A stretch of DNA of 64,000 bases from Timonella sp031979385 (GTDB lineage: Bacteria > Actinomycetota > Actinomycetes > Actinomycetales > Cellulomonadaceae), in NCBI GenBank assembly GCA_031979385.1, contig DALZEF010000007.1, positions 1 to 64,000 on the forward strand, in the 5' to 3' direction. The position numbers and the translations under genes are program-made. Position 1 is the stretch's first letter; each line of letters opens with the position of its first letter. Below, piece by piece: positions 42,662 through 51,640 of the stretch. The notes beneath the pieces were generated by a model that saw nothing but the letters and a program-made list of their open reading frames with translations, was not told where the DNA came from and searched no databases.

Positions 42662-43111
42662 CTAGAGATCCCAGTCCCGTGGACGCGCTCCTAAAAAGAT
42701 GCGTTCCTTGGGAACCCAACCACGGTAGGTCGGCCGAGCCCATCCGGGACCGCCGACCAGATTCTCGATATCGAGATAGTTGTCCACCCGGACTTTGTCC
42801 CATGCGTGAATCACATCTGCGTTACTCAACGCCAGTGCCACATGGCCCCAGTTTCGTTCCTTGCCCTCGATCACGCCGTCGCAGTCGTAAATGACGAAGG
42901 AACCGATCTCTGGAATCCCACCCAACATGTCGTCACTGTAGATGTCACCAGATTCGGCGGCGAAGTCTCCAGCGAATATCTCTACGCTGTTTGCTCGCTC
43001 ATATGCGTCCTCGACAAATGTGAGACAAAGGGTCGTGTAGTCCGTTGCTCCTAATCTCCGCGTCGCCCACGAGATAGCGTTGTCGATGTACGTCGGGTAA
43101 TCGTGCTGCAT
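42662..43111 (-). CDS. NlpC/P60- or CHAP-like small amidase/peptidase fold protein
   Basis: 149 aa without signal peptide. AISWATRRLGATDYTTLCLTF places a Cys at the nucleophile position, and NWGHVALALSNADVIHAWDKV gives the His and following residues of the papain-like NlpC/CHAP fold; GSFVIYDC forms the usual strand before the His. The domain is short and lacks a secretion signal. GAGGAG precedes the ATG. It may be a cytoplasmic member or a toxin or immunity type domain; function uncertain. Confidence 0.65.
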   Translation of the reverse strand: MQHDYPTYIDNAISWATRRLGATDYTTLCLTFVEDAYERANSVEIFAGDFAAESGDIYSDDMLGGIPEIGSFVIYDCDGVIEGKERNWGHVALALSNADVIHAWDKVRVDNYLDIENLVGGPGWARPTYRGWVPKERIFLGARPRDWDL

Positions 43112-43330
43112 TGTGTACTCCTCACGCCCGGTGTTTGGCCAGTCGCTCCCCTTACCTCATTGCATTTCCCTGTGCTGGTACCGCGGGGTTCAGGCCCAGA
43201 GGCCGCCGCTTCGCGACCCGCTCCTAGATAGTCCCGCCATCGGGTTGGCGATCAATGACAAGTGAACTGTTCCAGAAAGACATAGATGGCGTGCACCTAT
43301 TTATGTTGCCTGCCTCGAACGGCGTTGGGT

Positions 43331-43336
43331 TAGGGT
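43331..43336 (+). promoter_or_regulatory. -10 box of a probable leaderless promoter (maf)
   Basis: TAGGGT ends 6 nt before the GTG at 43343. Confidence 0.45.
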
Positions 43337-43342
43337 TGTGGC

Positions 43343-43990
43343 GTGCTTTTCGTTCTCGCCTCCCAGTCCCCCGCCCGTCTCGCAACTCTGCGCAGCGCGG
43401 GCGTTGAACCGCTTGTCATCGTCAGTCACGTTGACGAGGACGCTATCCTCGACCGGGCGCGTGCCGCAAGCGGTACGCCCGATCCAGCACCGACCGTGTT
43501 GGAATTGGCTCGGGCGAAGTGCGAAGCGGTGGTCGATTCGATTGGCGACGATACGGCGGTTTTGCAGGGTCGCCCCGCCGTGGTGGTGGGTTGCGATTCG
43601 ATGCTTGAGATCGACGGAGACATCGTGGGTAAACCACACACCGCACAGGTCGCCGTCGAACGCTGGCAGGTAATGCGTGGACGGTCAGCGATCCTGCACA
43701 CCGGCCACTGGATGGTGCAGGTAGACGGTAGCGGTCAGGTTGCAGGCGCAGTTGGTGACACGAGTTCCACGGTGGTGCACTTCGCCGATGTGAGCGATGC
43801 TGAGATTGCAGCATACGTAGCCACCGGTGAGCCGCTTCACGTAGCAGGCGCCTTCACGATTGATGGGTTGGGTGGGCCGTTCATCGAACGGATCGAGGGT
43901 GATCATCACGGTGTTGTGGGGTTGAGCCTGCCACTCGCCCGCCGCTTGGCCGGACGCCTTGGTATCACGTGGAATGAGTTCTGGACCTAA
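43343..43990 (+). CDS. maf: Maf family nucleoside triphosphate pyrophosphatase
   Basis: Hydrolyses non-canonical or excess nucleoside triphosphates. 215 aa. LASQSPARLATLRSAGV corresponds to the SxSPRR substrate loop (here Ala for one Arg), VGCDSMLEIDG carries the catalytic Asp, and IDGLGGPFIERIEGDHHGVVGLSL is the conserved C-terminal segment. GTG start 6 nt after a TAGGGT box, so leaderless. Located before the acyl-CoA carboxylase alpha gene, a frequent actinobacterial neighbourhood. Confidence 0.93.
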   Translation: MLFVLASQSPARLATLRSAGVEPLVIVSHVDEDAILDRARAASGTPDPAPTVLELARAKCEAVVDSIGDDTAVLQGRPAVVVGCDSMLEIDGDIVGKPHTAQVAVERWQVMRGRSAILHTGHWMVQVDGSGQVAGAVGDTSSTVVHFADVSDAEIAAYVATGEPLHVAGAFTIDGLGGPFIERIEGDHHGVVGLSLPLARRLAGRLGITWNEFWT

Positions 43991-44147
43991 GCGTTTTTGT
44001 GGACATTCACGATTCGCGGAACTGATTCGGCACTCGCCACACAGGTGCCATAGAGGATTCCTACAAACTAGACCGGGCCAACTTGCGTTGCGGTCCAAAC
44101 ATTTCGCGCCGTTTGTTACAACGCAGGTTTTCCACGGTTCTAGGGTT

Positions 44148-44153
44148 TACGGT
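44148..44153 (+). promoter_or_regulatory. -10 box of a probable leaderless promoter (accA)
   Basis: TACGGT ends 6 nt before the GTG at 44160, which supports that start over the longer frame. Confidence 0.45.
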
Positions 44154-44159
44154 AATGCG

Positions 44160-45944
44160 GTGACTGCTATCAAAAAGGTGTTGATCGCCAACCGCGGCGA
44201 AATCGCAATCCGCATCATTCGCGCATGCGCTGACTACAACGTTGACTCCGTCGCTGTATATGCGGACCCGGACCGCGACGCCCAGCACGTCAAACTCGCA
44301 ACCGAGGCATACTCGCTCGGCGGTACCCGCGCTCAGGAAACCTACCTCGACATTGAGAAATTGATCGATGTTGCACGTCGGTCCGGCGCGAACGCCGTCC
44401 ACCCCGGATACGGCTTCCTCGCGGAGAATGCCGGATTTGCTCAGGCCGTCATTGATGCCGGCCTGATCTGGATTGGCCCCTCCCCCGACGCAATCGAAAG
44501 CCTTGGTGACAAGGTCTCGGCACGTCACATCGCACAGCGTGCAGGTGCTCCTCTTGTCCCAGGCACCAAGGACCCCGTTGAGTCCGCTGACGAGGTCCAC
44601 GCCTTTGCCCGTGAGTTCGGGCTCCCGGTAGCAATCAAGGCTGCCTTTGGTGGCGGTGGCCGCGGTCTGAAAGTGGCACGCACCGAGGACGAGATCACTG
44701 AACTTTACGAGTCAGCGGTCCGTGAGGCCGTCGCAGCCTTTGGTCGCGGCGAGTGCTTCGTGGAGCGCTACCTGGACCGGCCACGCCACGTGGAAACGCA
44801 GTGCCTTGCGGATGCACATGGCAACGTCGTCGTTGTCTCGACCCGCGACTGCTCTCTGCAGCGTCGTCACCAAAAACTTGTTGAGGAAGCGCCAGCTCCA
44901 TTCCTGAGCGATGAGCAGAACGCACGCCTTGTTGAATCGTCCAAGGCCATCCTGCGCGAAGCCGGCTATCAGGGTGCAGGTACCTGCGAGTTCCTCGTGG
45001 GAACCGATGGAACCATCTCGTTCCTTGAGGTCAACACCCGCCTTCAGGTTGAGCACCCGGTCACCGAAGAGATCACTGGCGTTGACCTCGTGCTCGAGCA
45101 GTTCTCCATTGCCGAGGGTAAGCCCCTCTCCTTCTCAGACCCGACACCGCGCGGGCACTCGATTGAGTTCCGCATCAACGGCGAAGACCCGGCCATGAAC
45201 TTCCTGCCGCAGCCTGGCAAGATCACGTCCCTGATCTTCCCAAGTGGCCCTGGCGTACGTATCGACTCCGGTGTTGTCGAAGGCGATGTCATCTCCGGTA
45301 ACTTCGACTCAATGATCGCCAAGGTCATCGTTACCGGCACTGACCGCAAGCAGGCACTCGCACGTGCCCGCCGCGCTCTGAGGGAAATGAACGTTGAGGG
45401 TATCCCAACGGTTCTTCCCTTCCACCGTGCAGTACTCGATGCACCCGCATTCGCTCCTGAGTCTGCTGACGCACCGTTCTCGGTGTATACGAGTTGGATC
45501 GAATCAGAGTTCCTTGACGACCTCAAGGCTTTGGCGCCCACGCCTGCCGTACCGGCTGAGACCGAGGAGGAGCCCGCAACCGAGCGCGTTGTCGTTGAGG
45601 TTGGCGGAAAACGCCTCGAGGTTGTGCTGCCTGCCGGTCTCAACATCGGCGGCGGACGTGGACGACCCAGCACAAATGGCGCACGTCGTCCGGCTCGCCG
45701 CTCAGGCGCTAAGGCGGCAAGCACTCCTTCGGGTGACTCTTTGACGTCGCCTATGCAGGGGACCATCGTGAAGGTTGCCATTGAGGACGGTGCAAGGGTT
45801 GCTGAAGGCGATCTGATCGTGGTTCTTGAGGCGATGAAGATGGAGCAGCCACTCCTCGCACACAAGGCTGGCGTTGTGAAGTCTCTCGCCGCCGCAGTGG
45901 GATCATCGGTCAGTTCCGGGACCGTCATCTGCGAGATCAGCTAA
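44160..45944 (+). CDS. accA: Acyl-CoA carboxylase alpha subunit (biotin carboxylase plus carrier)
   Basis: Carboxylates biotin with ATP and bicarbonate and carries it to the beta subunit. 594 aa. Biotin carboxylase: KKVLIANRGEIAIRIIRAC at the N-terminus, HPGYGFLAENAGFAQAV, ATP grasp GGGGRGLKVA, and EVNTRLQVEHPVTEEITGVD. A Pro/Ala/Arg linker leads to the C-terminal carrier domain with EAMKMEQPL, the biotinylated Lys. I choose the GTG at 44160, since TACGGT lies 6 nt before it and the homologous sequence begins there; the frame extends upstream to 43959 without similarity. Partners are at 30914 and 32540, the ligase at 29683. Confidence 0.95.
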   Translation: MTAIKKVLIANRGEIAIRIIRACADYNVDSVAVYADPDRDAQHVKLATEAYSLGGTRAQETYLDIEKLIDVARRSGANAVHPGYGFLAENAGFAQAVIDAGLIWIGPSPDAIESLGDKVSARHIAQRAGAPLVPGTKDPVESADEVHAFAREFGLPVAIKAAFGGGGRGLKVARTEDEITELYESAVREAVAAFGRGECFVERYLDRPRHVETQCLADAHGNVVVVSTRDCSLQRRHQKLVEEAPAPFLSDEQNARLVESSKAILREAGYQGAGTCEFLVGTDGTISFLEVNTRLQVEHPVTEEITGVDLVLEQFSIAEGKPLSFSDPTPRGHSIEFRINGEDPAMNFLPQPGKITSLIFPSGPGVRIDSGVVEGDVISGNFDSMIAKVIVTGTDRKQALARARRALREMNVEGIPTVLPFHRAVLDAPAFAPESADAPFSVYTSWIESEFLDDLKALAPTPAVPAETEEEPATERVVVEVGGKRLEVVLPAGLNIGGGRGRPSTNGARRPARRSGAKAASTPSGDSLTSPMQGTIVKVAIEDGARVAEGDLIVVLEAMKMEQPLLAHKAGVVKSLAAAVGSSVSSGTVICEIS

Positions 45945-45958
45945 CGGTTATCCGCAAG

Positions 45959-45997
45959 AAGGGCTGGTACGTGGCATCTGACCATGTACCAGCCCTT
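45959..45997 (+). terminator. Terminator of the acyl-CoA carboxylase alpha gene
   Basis: 16-bp stem AAGGGCTGGTACGTGG with one wobble pair and a 7-nt loop, 15 nt after the stop codon. Confidence 0.85.
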
Positions 45998-46100
45998 CGT
46001 GTATCGTGCACACACCTGGCCAAGGAAGCGCAGTGAACGTAAGTTCACAGCACTCATGCTGCCGGGTGGCAACATGGAACGGACGCTGGCCGAATCGTCG

Positions 46101-46298
46101 TCAATGTGGTGGTGGTGCGTGAGTGTCGTTGCGCTCAACGAGCCCCAGTTCCTCGAGCTTTGCGATGTGCTCGGCGAGAGATTGGGAGCGGATGCCGAGA
46201 AGGTAAGCGAGTTCCTTCTGCGAGATTGGCAAGTGGAGCGAGAGGAGCCGCATTACCCGGCCACGGCCGTGCGATCCTCCAGCACCTGCATATATCAA
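46101..46298 (-). pseudogene. MarR-type winged-helix fragment
   Basis: A 65-aa frame contains HGRGRVMRLLSLHLPISQKELAYLLGIRSQSLAEHIAKLEELGLV in contiguous register, the helix-turn-helix of MarR family regulators (ISQKELA...LGIRSQSLAEHIAKLEE). It stops abruptly at NDTHAPPPH, and the preceding minus-strand frame (46310-46501) is out of register. The rest of the winged helix and dimer region is missing, so this is most likely a frameshifted and truncated gene. A short functional regulator cannot be excluded. Confidence 0.5.
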
Positions 46299-46577
46299 CA
46301 GGCGCCCACCTATTTCTTTTGCAGCTTGCGATCGAACTCAGGCCGCTCGGGGCTGAGTTCGGAAAAGAGTGCGGGCCTTGGCAGAGAATGCCGCACCACG
46401 GGCCGGCCAACGCGCGGGGTCAGCGTGCTGAGCGCGGCAAAGAGTGCCGCATTCGATGAAGCGACCAGAGCCGAGAGATCGCTCAATCTCGCGGAGTTCA
46501 CGTACTAGACACCAAAAGACCAATACCTGCTCGCTTTGCGGTCACGAGTCTTCAATTTTCCGTCCACTTCGGGTGCC

Positions 46578-46583
46578 TACGGT
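46578..46583 (+). promoter_or_regulatory. -10 box of a probable leaderless promoter (neuA)
   Basis: TACGGT ends 7 nt before the GTG at 46591. Confidence 0.45.
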
Positions 46584-46590
46584 TCGTAAT

Positions 46591-47883
46591 GTGACAACGG
46601 AAAAGGCCAAATTTGCCAGTGCGCTCGTGGTGATCCCAGCACGTGGCGGCTCGAAGGGCATCCCACTCAAGAATCTCCAGGTCGTTGGAGAGCACACGCT
46701 CATTGCACGGGCGATCAACGCATCGCTCGCGTGTCCCTTGACCGCGCAGGTTCTGGTATCAACCGATTCGGACCTGATCGCCAACGAGGCACTCCAACAC
46801 GGGGCACTCGTGGCGAAACGACCTGAGAGCATCTCAGGTGACACGGCGTCATCTGAGTCCGCGCTGCTCGATGCTCTCGCACAGTACGAGGCATCGGGTC
46901 AGACATTGCCCGACATCGTGGTGTTCGTGCAATGCACCTCGCCATTCATCAATCCACGCTCGCTCACCAACGCGATCAACGCCATCGCCCTGGACCGCGC
47001 GGATGTCGTGTTCTCCGCGGTCGAAGACCACTCCTTTAGGTGGACCACGGACAGCGACGGTCAGGCTCACGCGGTGGGGCATGATGCAACGCACCGTCCT
47101 CGTCGCCAAGAGCTACCACCAAGTTTCCGTGAGACCGGCGCTTTCTACGCAATGCGCACCTCAGGGTTCCTCGAACACCACAACCGGTTCTTTGGCCGGA
47201 TCGCGCTCGAACAGGTTGAACTCCACGAGTCGTACGAAATCGACACACCCGAGGATCTTGACCTGTGCCGCGCAATCGCCCATCAGGACACCATCCCCGC
47301 TTCCCCATCAGCTCCGGTCAATCTCGATGAGGTTCGCCGTCGCGGACTCGACGTTGACGCGCTCATCACCGACTTCGACGGCGTCCACACAAACGACACC
47401 GCGATTATTGCCGCAGACGGCACTGAACAGGTTCAGGTTTCCCGCAGCGACGGAATGGGCATTGCGCAACTACGGAACCAGGGCATTCCCCTGCTGATCC
47501 TGTCCACTGAAACCAACCCGATCGTCTCAGCCCGAGCCAAGAAACTCGGCATCGACGTACTCCAAGGCATCAACAACAAGGCCGAGGCACTCTCCACCTG
47601 GCTCGCCGCCAACCGCCTCGATCCACAGCGGGTCGCCTACGTCGGAAACGACATCAACGACCTGCCGGCCATGGCTCTCGTCGGCTGGCCCACAGCTGTG
47701 GCAGATGCCCGTGAAGAGGCAACGGCACACGCACGTCTCGTCCTGTCCCGCAACGGCGGACAAGGAGCAGTGCGTGAAATCTGCGACCTGATCCTCACCG
47801 CCCGCGACGCACGACCAACATCCGCAACCCAGAGCTTCACCCGCGGCGAAGCGCACCCGCGCTACACCCAGGCTCACGCCTAA
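46591..47883 (+). CDS. neuA: Acylneuraminate cytidylyltransferase fused to HAD phosphatase
   Basis: Activates a nonulosonic acid with CTP and probably removes its phosphate. 430 aa. The N-terminal 230 residues are the cytidylyltransferase (ALVVIPARGGSKGIPLKNL, STDSDLIANEAL, FVQCTSPFINPRSL). The C-terminal half is a KdsC-like HAD phosphatase: nucleophile loop LITDFDGVHTND and YVGNDINDLPAM are intact. The fusion resembles animal CMP-sialate synthetase. A phosphatase domain fits a route through a 9-phosphorylated sialic acid. GTG 46591 is chosen because TACGGT lies 7 nt upstream. Followed by neuB. Confidence 0.9.
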   Translation: MTTEKAKFASALVVIPARGGSKGIPLKNLQVVGEHTLIARAINASLACPLTAQVLVSTDSDLIANEALQHGALVAKRPESISGDTASSESALLDALAQYEASGQTLPDIVVFVQCTSPFINPRSLTNAINAIALDRADVVFSAVEDHSFRWTTDSDGQAHAVGHDATHRPRRQELPPSFRETGAFYAMRTSGFLEHHNRFFGRIALEQVELHESYEIDTPEDLDLCRAIAHQDTIPASPSAPVNLDEVRRRGLDVDALITDFDGVHTNDTAIIAADGTEQVQVSRSDGMGIAQLRNQGIPLLILSTETNPIVSARAKKLGIDVLQGINNKAEALSTWLAANRLDPQRVAYVGNDINDLPAMALVGWPTAVADAREEATAHARLVLSRNGGQGAVREICDLILTARDARPTSATQSFTRGEAHPRYTQAHA

Positions 47884-47964
47884 CGCGACCGGTCCTGGCA
47901 TCCAGCCTGCTCGTCGCCAAGAAAAACCCAAGCCCACACCCCAAAACCCGCAAGGAGAATCGAA

Positions 47965-48843
47965 ATGACCATCAACCCAGTAGCAATCGCAGACCAATTG
48001 GTCGGAGCGGACCAGCCGGTCTACGTCATCGGTGAAATCGGCATCAACCACAACGGAAGCGTCGAAAACGCCAAGAAACTCATCGACGTGGCCGCTGAAG
48101 CCGGTGCAAACGCCGTGAAGTTCCAGAAGCGCACCCCTGAGATCTCGACCCCACTGGCGCAGCGCGACCAGATCCGTCAGACTCCCTGGGGTGAGATGAC
48201 CTACCTCGAATACCGCTACCGCGTGGAATTCGATGACGTGCAGTACAAGGAAATCGGGGATTACGCGGCGCAGCGAGGCCTGCACTGGTTCGCCTCGCCG
48301 TGGGACGTGCCATCGGTTGAGTTCCTTGAGAACCAGGGCGTGCCAACCCACAAGGTCGCATCCGCATCCGTCACCGACATCGAACTCCTCCAGGCCCTCG
48401 CGCAGACCGGGAAGCCAATCATCCTGTCAACCGGCATGTCCACGATTGAGCAGATCGACAAGGCTGTCGAGACCCTTGGCACCGACAACCTCATCATGAT
48501 GCACGCCACCTCGACCTACCCGCTGCCACCAGAGGAAGCGAACCTGCGCATGATCGAGACCCTCCGCGAGCGCTACCAGGTGCCGGTCGGGTACTCAGGC
48601 CACGAACGCGGTCTACAGATCTCTCTCGCGGCCGTCGCACTTGGTGCGGTGACCGTTGAGCGTCACATCACCCTCGACCGCGCGATGTGGGGTTCCGACC
48701 AGGCAGCGAGCCTTGAGCCAACCGGATTCAAGAACCTCGTCCGTGACATTCGCATCCTCGAGCAGGCCATGGGTGACGGCGTCAAGAAGGTCTTCCCGGG
48801 TGAACTGGCTCCGCTGTCGCGTCTGCGCCGTGTAGACGGCTGA
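47965..48843 (+). CDS. neuB: N-acetylneuraminate (or related nonulosonate) synthase
   Basis: Condenses phosphoenolpyruvate with ManNAc, ManNAc-6-phosphate or a similar sugar. 292 aa. VYVIGEIGINHNGS, the GANAVKFQKRTPE segment, HKVASASVTDIELL, ILSTGMSTIEQI, VPVGYSGHERG and VERHITLDRAMWGSDQAASLEP are the family core and metal-site motifs. The C-terminal antifreeze-like SAF domain of longer NeuB proteins is absent, so substrate or quaternary details may differ. SD AAGGAG precedes the ATG. Coupled with the NeuA-HAD gene upstream. Confidence 0.93.
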   Translation: MTINPVAIADQLVGADQPVYVIGEIGINHNGSVENAKKLIDVAAEAGANAVKFQKRTPEISTPLAQRDQIRQTPWGEMTYLEYRYRVEFDDVQYKEIGDYAAQRGLHWFASPWDVPSVEFLENQGVPTHKVASASVTDIELLQALAQTGKPIILSTGMSTIEQIDKAVETLGTDNLIMMHATSTYPLPPEEANLRMIETLRERYQVPVGYSGHERGLQISLAAVALGAVTVERHITLDRAMWGSDQAASLEPTGFKNLVRDIRILEQAMGDGVKKVFPGELAPLSRLRRVDG

Positions 48844-48873
48844 CGTCGAGACCAGCGTTTCATCCAACGTCCC

Positions 48874-48902
48874 GGTGAGGGGTGCTGCCTGCACCCCTCA
48901 CC
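48874..48902. terminator. Intercistronic hairpin after neuB
   Basis: Perfect 12-bp arms GGTGAGGGGTGC/GCACCCCTCACC with a 5-nt loop, without a T-run. Between neuB and the transferase gene; it may be an attenuator or mRNA-stability element. Confidence 0.7.
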
Positions 48903-48923
48903 AACTAGTAGATAGAGGTACTC

Positions 48924-50012
48924 GTGACGTACTGGCGGGCAGTTGCCTACGTTGAGTCTCCGCTGCAACTCCTGAGCGCAATCGAAGCCTATGGATACGG
49001 CCTGCTCGGAACCGAGACCGACCTTGTCATTCGAGACCCACACTCTACAATCGCGCCGACGCTCTTGGCACTCAAGGCCATTGGGCTTCCAGCCGGCTTG
49101 AAGGTACACATGTCGAAAGACTCTGCGCCTCCCGCCGAGGCGCAACTTGCATCATCTGCACGAAAAACGAAGACCCGACCCATTGAGCAGCGACGCTCAC
49201 TCAGTCGATCACGCGGTTCCTCGTCAACCTATACCCCGCCCAGTCACAAGTATCTGCACGTCATGGGGGATCCCTTCTCAGGACAACAGCAGTCCGGGCT
49301 GCTTCGGCACAGCAGTGCACACGAGATCGTCATCCTTGACGACGGACTCAACACCTACGCCGCGATCGAGGCGTTGGCCGCACAGAAGCCACTCATCCGG
49401 CCCGGCCAAACGCTCTCCCCTGCGCGCAAGGTCCTGGGTCTGGCGACAACGCGAGCGCTGCGCAATGCTGCCTTCGCAGGCCAACTCACAATCTTTACTG
49501 CAATGCCCGCGACCGAACGCATGTTGCAGCACCTTGATGTCCTTGATGCCAACGTGGTCTTCCACGAGTTCCCGTGGATCAGTGCGCAGCCAACGTCACA
49601 GGCCATCGAGGAGGACAGGATTATCGTTGGGAGCGGATTCGCTGCGGATGGTCTCATTGATCCGAACAGGTACGTTGAGTGGGTCGAGGGTTTGGCTCAA
49701 GACACAACCGTTCGCTATCTACCGCATCGCCGCACATCTTCATCGGTTCTCGATCAGATTGATGCCATCGACACGGTGACGGTGACAACCGACAACGCTT
49801 CGGTGGAGGTTCTGCTTCGCTGCGTGCAGCGAGGCAAGGAGATCCATCTCCTGCCGACCACGGCCCTCATCACGTTGTCATCGATTCTTCGCGGACGCGG
49901 TGTCAGCATCGTTCCGCATGCGGTGCCTGAGGATTGGTGGACTGACGATACTTCTGAGTCGTTACGTGAATTCCTGTCCCGCCCGCTCGAACTGTTTGAA
50001 AGCACGATCTGA
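48924..50012 (+). CDS. Polysialyltransferase-like glycosyltransferase
   Basis: 362 aa, cytoplasmic. VAYVESPLQLLSAIEAYGYG at the N-terminus is the typical start of bacterial alpha-2,8-polysialyltransferase/GT52-type sialyltransferases. HEIVILDDGLNTYAAIEAL and YLPHRRTSSSVLDQID are the expected central and nucleotide-binding parts. With neuA and neuB upstream, transfer of CMP-activated sialic acid to a surface polymer is the best reading; exact linkage unknown. The GTG at 48924 has GAGG upstream. Its stop codon overlaps the next ATG. Confidence 0.75.
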   Translation: MTYWRAVAYVESPLQLLSAIEAYGYGLLGTETDLVIRDPHSTIAPTLLALKAIGLPAGLKVHMSKDSAPPAEAQLASSARKTKTRPIEQRRSLSRSRGSSSTYTPPSHKYLHVMGDPFSGQQQSGLLRHSSAHEIVILDDGLNTYAAIEALAAQKPLIRPGQTLSPARKVLGLATTRALRNAAFAGQLTIFTAMPATERMLQHLDVLDANVVFHEFPWISAQPTSQAIEEDRIIVGSGFAADGLIDPNRYVEWVEGLAQDTTVRYLPHRRTSSSVLDQIDAIDTVTVTTDNASVEVLLRCVQRGKEIHLLPTTALITLSSILRGRGVSIVPHAVPEDWWTDDTSESLREFLSRPLELFESTI

Positions 50013-51283
50013 TGACTGTTTCCAATTCTCACGCCACGAGCCCAATCTTTGTGACCACGCCGACGCGTACGGTCAAGGTCGCAGCAGTGACGGACTCTGA
50101 CTCCTACGTGAAGTGGGCTGCCGCAACCCTTGAGCAGCTTGGCTCTGACTTCACGACCACCCTGCACGTGGTCCGCACGGCTATCGCTCCGTCTGCGGCG
50201 CAGATTGAGGCAGCGGTCGCGGGAACTCGTTTTGAACGCGACCTTGCTGGCCTGTCACCACAACGAATCTCCAAGGTCATCGAATCTCTCAAGGCTGATG
50301 CGCCAGACGTGGTGCTCCTTGCGGGAACCGGGCCGACCATTGAGGTTATTGCCGCTGCGACCCAGCGCTTCACGCGACGCCCGGCACTCATCTCAGGGAT
50401 CCCCGGTATGGCTCTACCGGCTCGATTCAAAGGCATCGAGTTTAGAGCTCAGGGGCACGCGATGATTGTTCACTCTCACCGAGAAGCGCATGAGTTTGGT
50501 GCTCTACTTGCAGAGCGTGGTGTCTCACAGCAGCTAGTGGTCAGCCATCTTCCTTTTCTGCCGCCGCTCACGTCTCCACACCCGCAGACACCAATCACCT
50601 CGATCGTGTTCACACCGCAGGCGCTCGTTCCCTCTGCGCCAACCTCACGGTCTGAGATCCTTCGGGCACTGCACGAGGCTGCGACCAAACATCCCGAGAT
50701 CGATGTGGTTGTGAAGGTCCGTGCACTTACTGGCGAGCAGCAGACCCACAACGAGCGTTTCCCCTATGACGCTTTGTGGCAGGAGATGTGCGCGAGTGAC
50801 CCGACGCTCGATCTTGGCGCACTGCGCTTCGCCACCGGCCCGCTCATCAACTATTTGGTTCCTGGAAGCGCCCATGTGACGGTTTCCTCGACCGCAGCAC
50901 TCGAATCGATGGCGGCTGGACTGCCCACACTGATTCTGGACGACTTTGGCCTGAACGAACGGCTCCTGAACTCCGTGTACGCCAACTCCGGCTGCATCGG
51001 TAACCTCGCGGATGTCATCGCGCTCCGGTTCCGGTTGCCCGAGCAGCAGTGGATGGTCCAGAACTACTTCCACCCGGAACCGTCTCAGTTGCCTAATGCG
51101 CTCAGAGAACTGGCCGATCAGACCCGCGATGGCAGTTTGCCCCTGAACCGCCCGCTCAACTGGCGTCGACGTCGTCGTCGGCTCACGCGCAACTACCTGC
51201 GTGCGACACTGCCCCCAGTGTTGCTTCAGCAGGTAGGGCGGACGCGTCTGCGTCTGAGACGTCTGCTTCGGTTTGGCAGATAG
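50012..51283 (+). CDS. Glycosyltransferase-like protein (DUF6716 type)
   Basis: 423 aa, soluble GT-B-like outline with a Lys/Arg-rich C-terminus (WRRRRRRLTRNYLRATL). Segments DVVLLAGTGPTIEVIAA, HVTVSSTAALESMAAGLPTLI and DDFGLNERLLNSVYANSG, the middle one like a donor-site motif of GT-B enzymes. TGATG overlap with the transferase gene upstream. By position it helps build the same sialylated surface polymer. Family name is from memory and uncertain. Confidence 0.65.
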   Translation: MTVSNSHATSPIFVTTPTRTVKVAAVTDSDSYVKWAAATLEQLGSDFTTTLHVVRTAIAPSAAQIEAAVAGTRFERDLAGLSPQRISKVIESLKADAPDVVLLAGTGPTIEVIAAATQRFTRRPALISGIPGMALPARFKGIEFRAQGHAMIVHSHREAHEFGALLAERGVSQQLVVSHLPFLPPLTSPHPQTPITSIVFTPQALVPSAPTSRSEILRALHEAATKHPEIDVVVKVRALTGEQQTHNERFPYDALWQEMCASDPTLDLGALRFATGPLINYLVPGSAHVTVSSTAALESMAAGLPTLILDDFGLNERLLNSVYANSGCIGNLADVIALRFRLPEQQWMVQNYFHPEPSQLPNALRELADQTRDGSLPLNRPLNWRRRRRRLTRNYLRATLPPVLLQQVGRTRLRLRRLLRFGR

Positions 51284-51640
51284 GTTTCGCCGCATCCCAA
51301 CGAGAGTGCGATTCGTGCAGTTTCGTTGAACCAGAGTGTATGAAAGCGTACCCCTGCTTCAGGGCTGGCAGATGACGTGTGCTGAAACGCAACCGACTCG
51401 TCGCCAATCTCAACCGATGGGGCGAAATAAATCCGCATTCCCACACACAAACCAAGCACCTAGAGCAAAAACACCCCGCCGACGTTCCAGCAAGAACTGC
51501 CCAGACAGGGCAAGACAGGGCGAGACAGGCTGAGTCGATGGGCCAAAAATGGCCCGGTCACACAATCTAAAGCTGGGTCACCGGAACGTTTTCGACCCAC
51601 CGGGTCGTGTACAAACGTGAACACACAAAACCGCTGGCAA
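51284..51640. other. Convergent intergenic region with short repeats
   Basis: No gene. Holds three 10-bp tandem units at 51503-51532 and the motif ACTCGTCGCCAATCT near 51390, also seen near 20238. Confidence 0.45.
51503..51532. repeat. Three 10-bp tandem repeats
   Basis: AGACAGGGCA, AGACAGGGCG and AGACAGGCTG follow each other in a gene-free stretch. Confidence 0.75.

Larger units (their letters stand above)
45945..46590. other. Intergenic region with decayed regulator fragment
   Basis: About 645 bp. Contains the terminator at 45959-45997 and a minus-strand MarR-like fragment (46101-46298). Otherwise only short overlapping frames. Confidence 0.5.

Noticed and set aside
51503..51532. Start of a CRISPR array
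   Set aside because: Units are 10 bp with no spacers; a simple tandem repeat. No CRISPR array or cas gene seen anywhere in the window.
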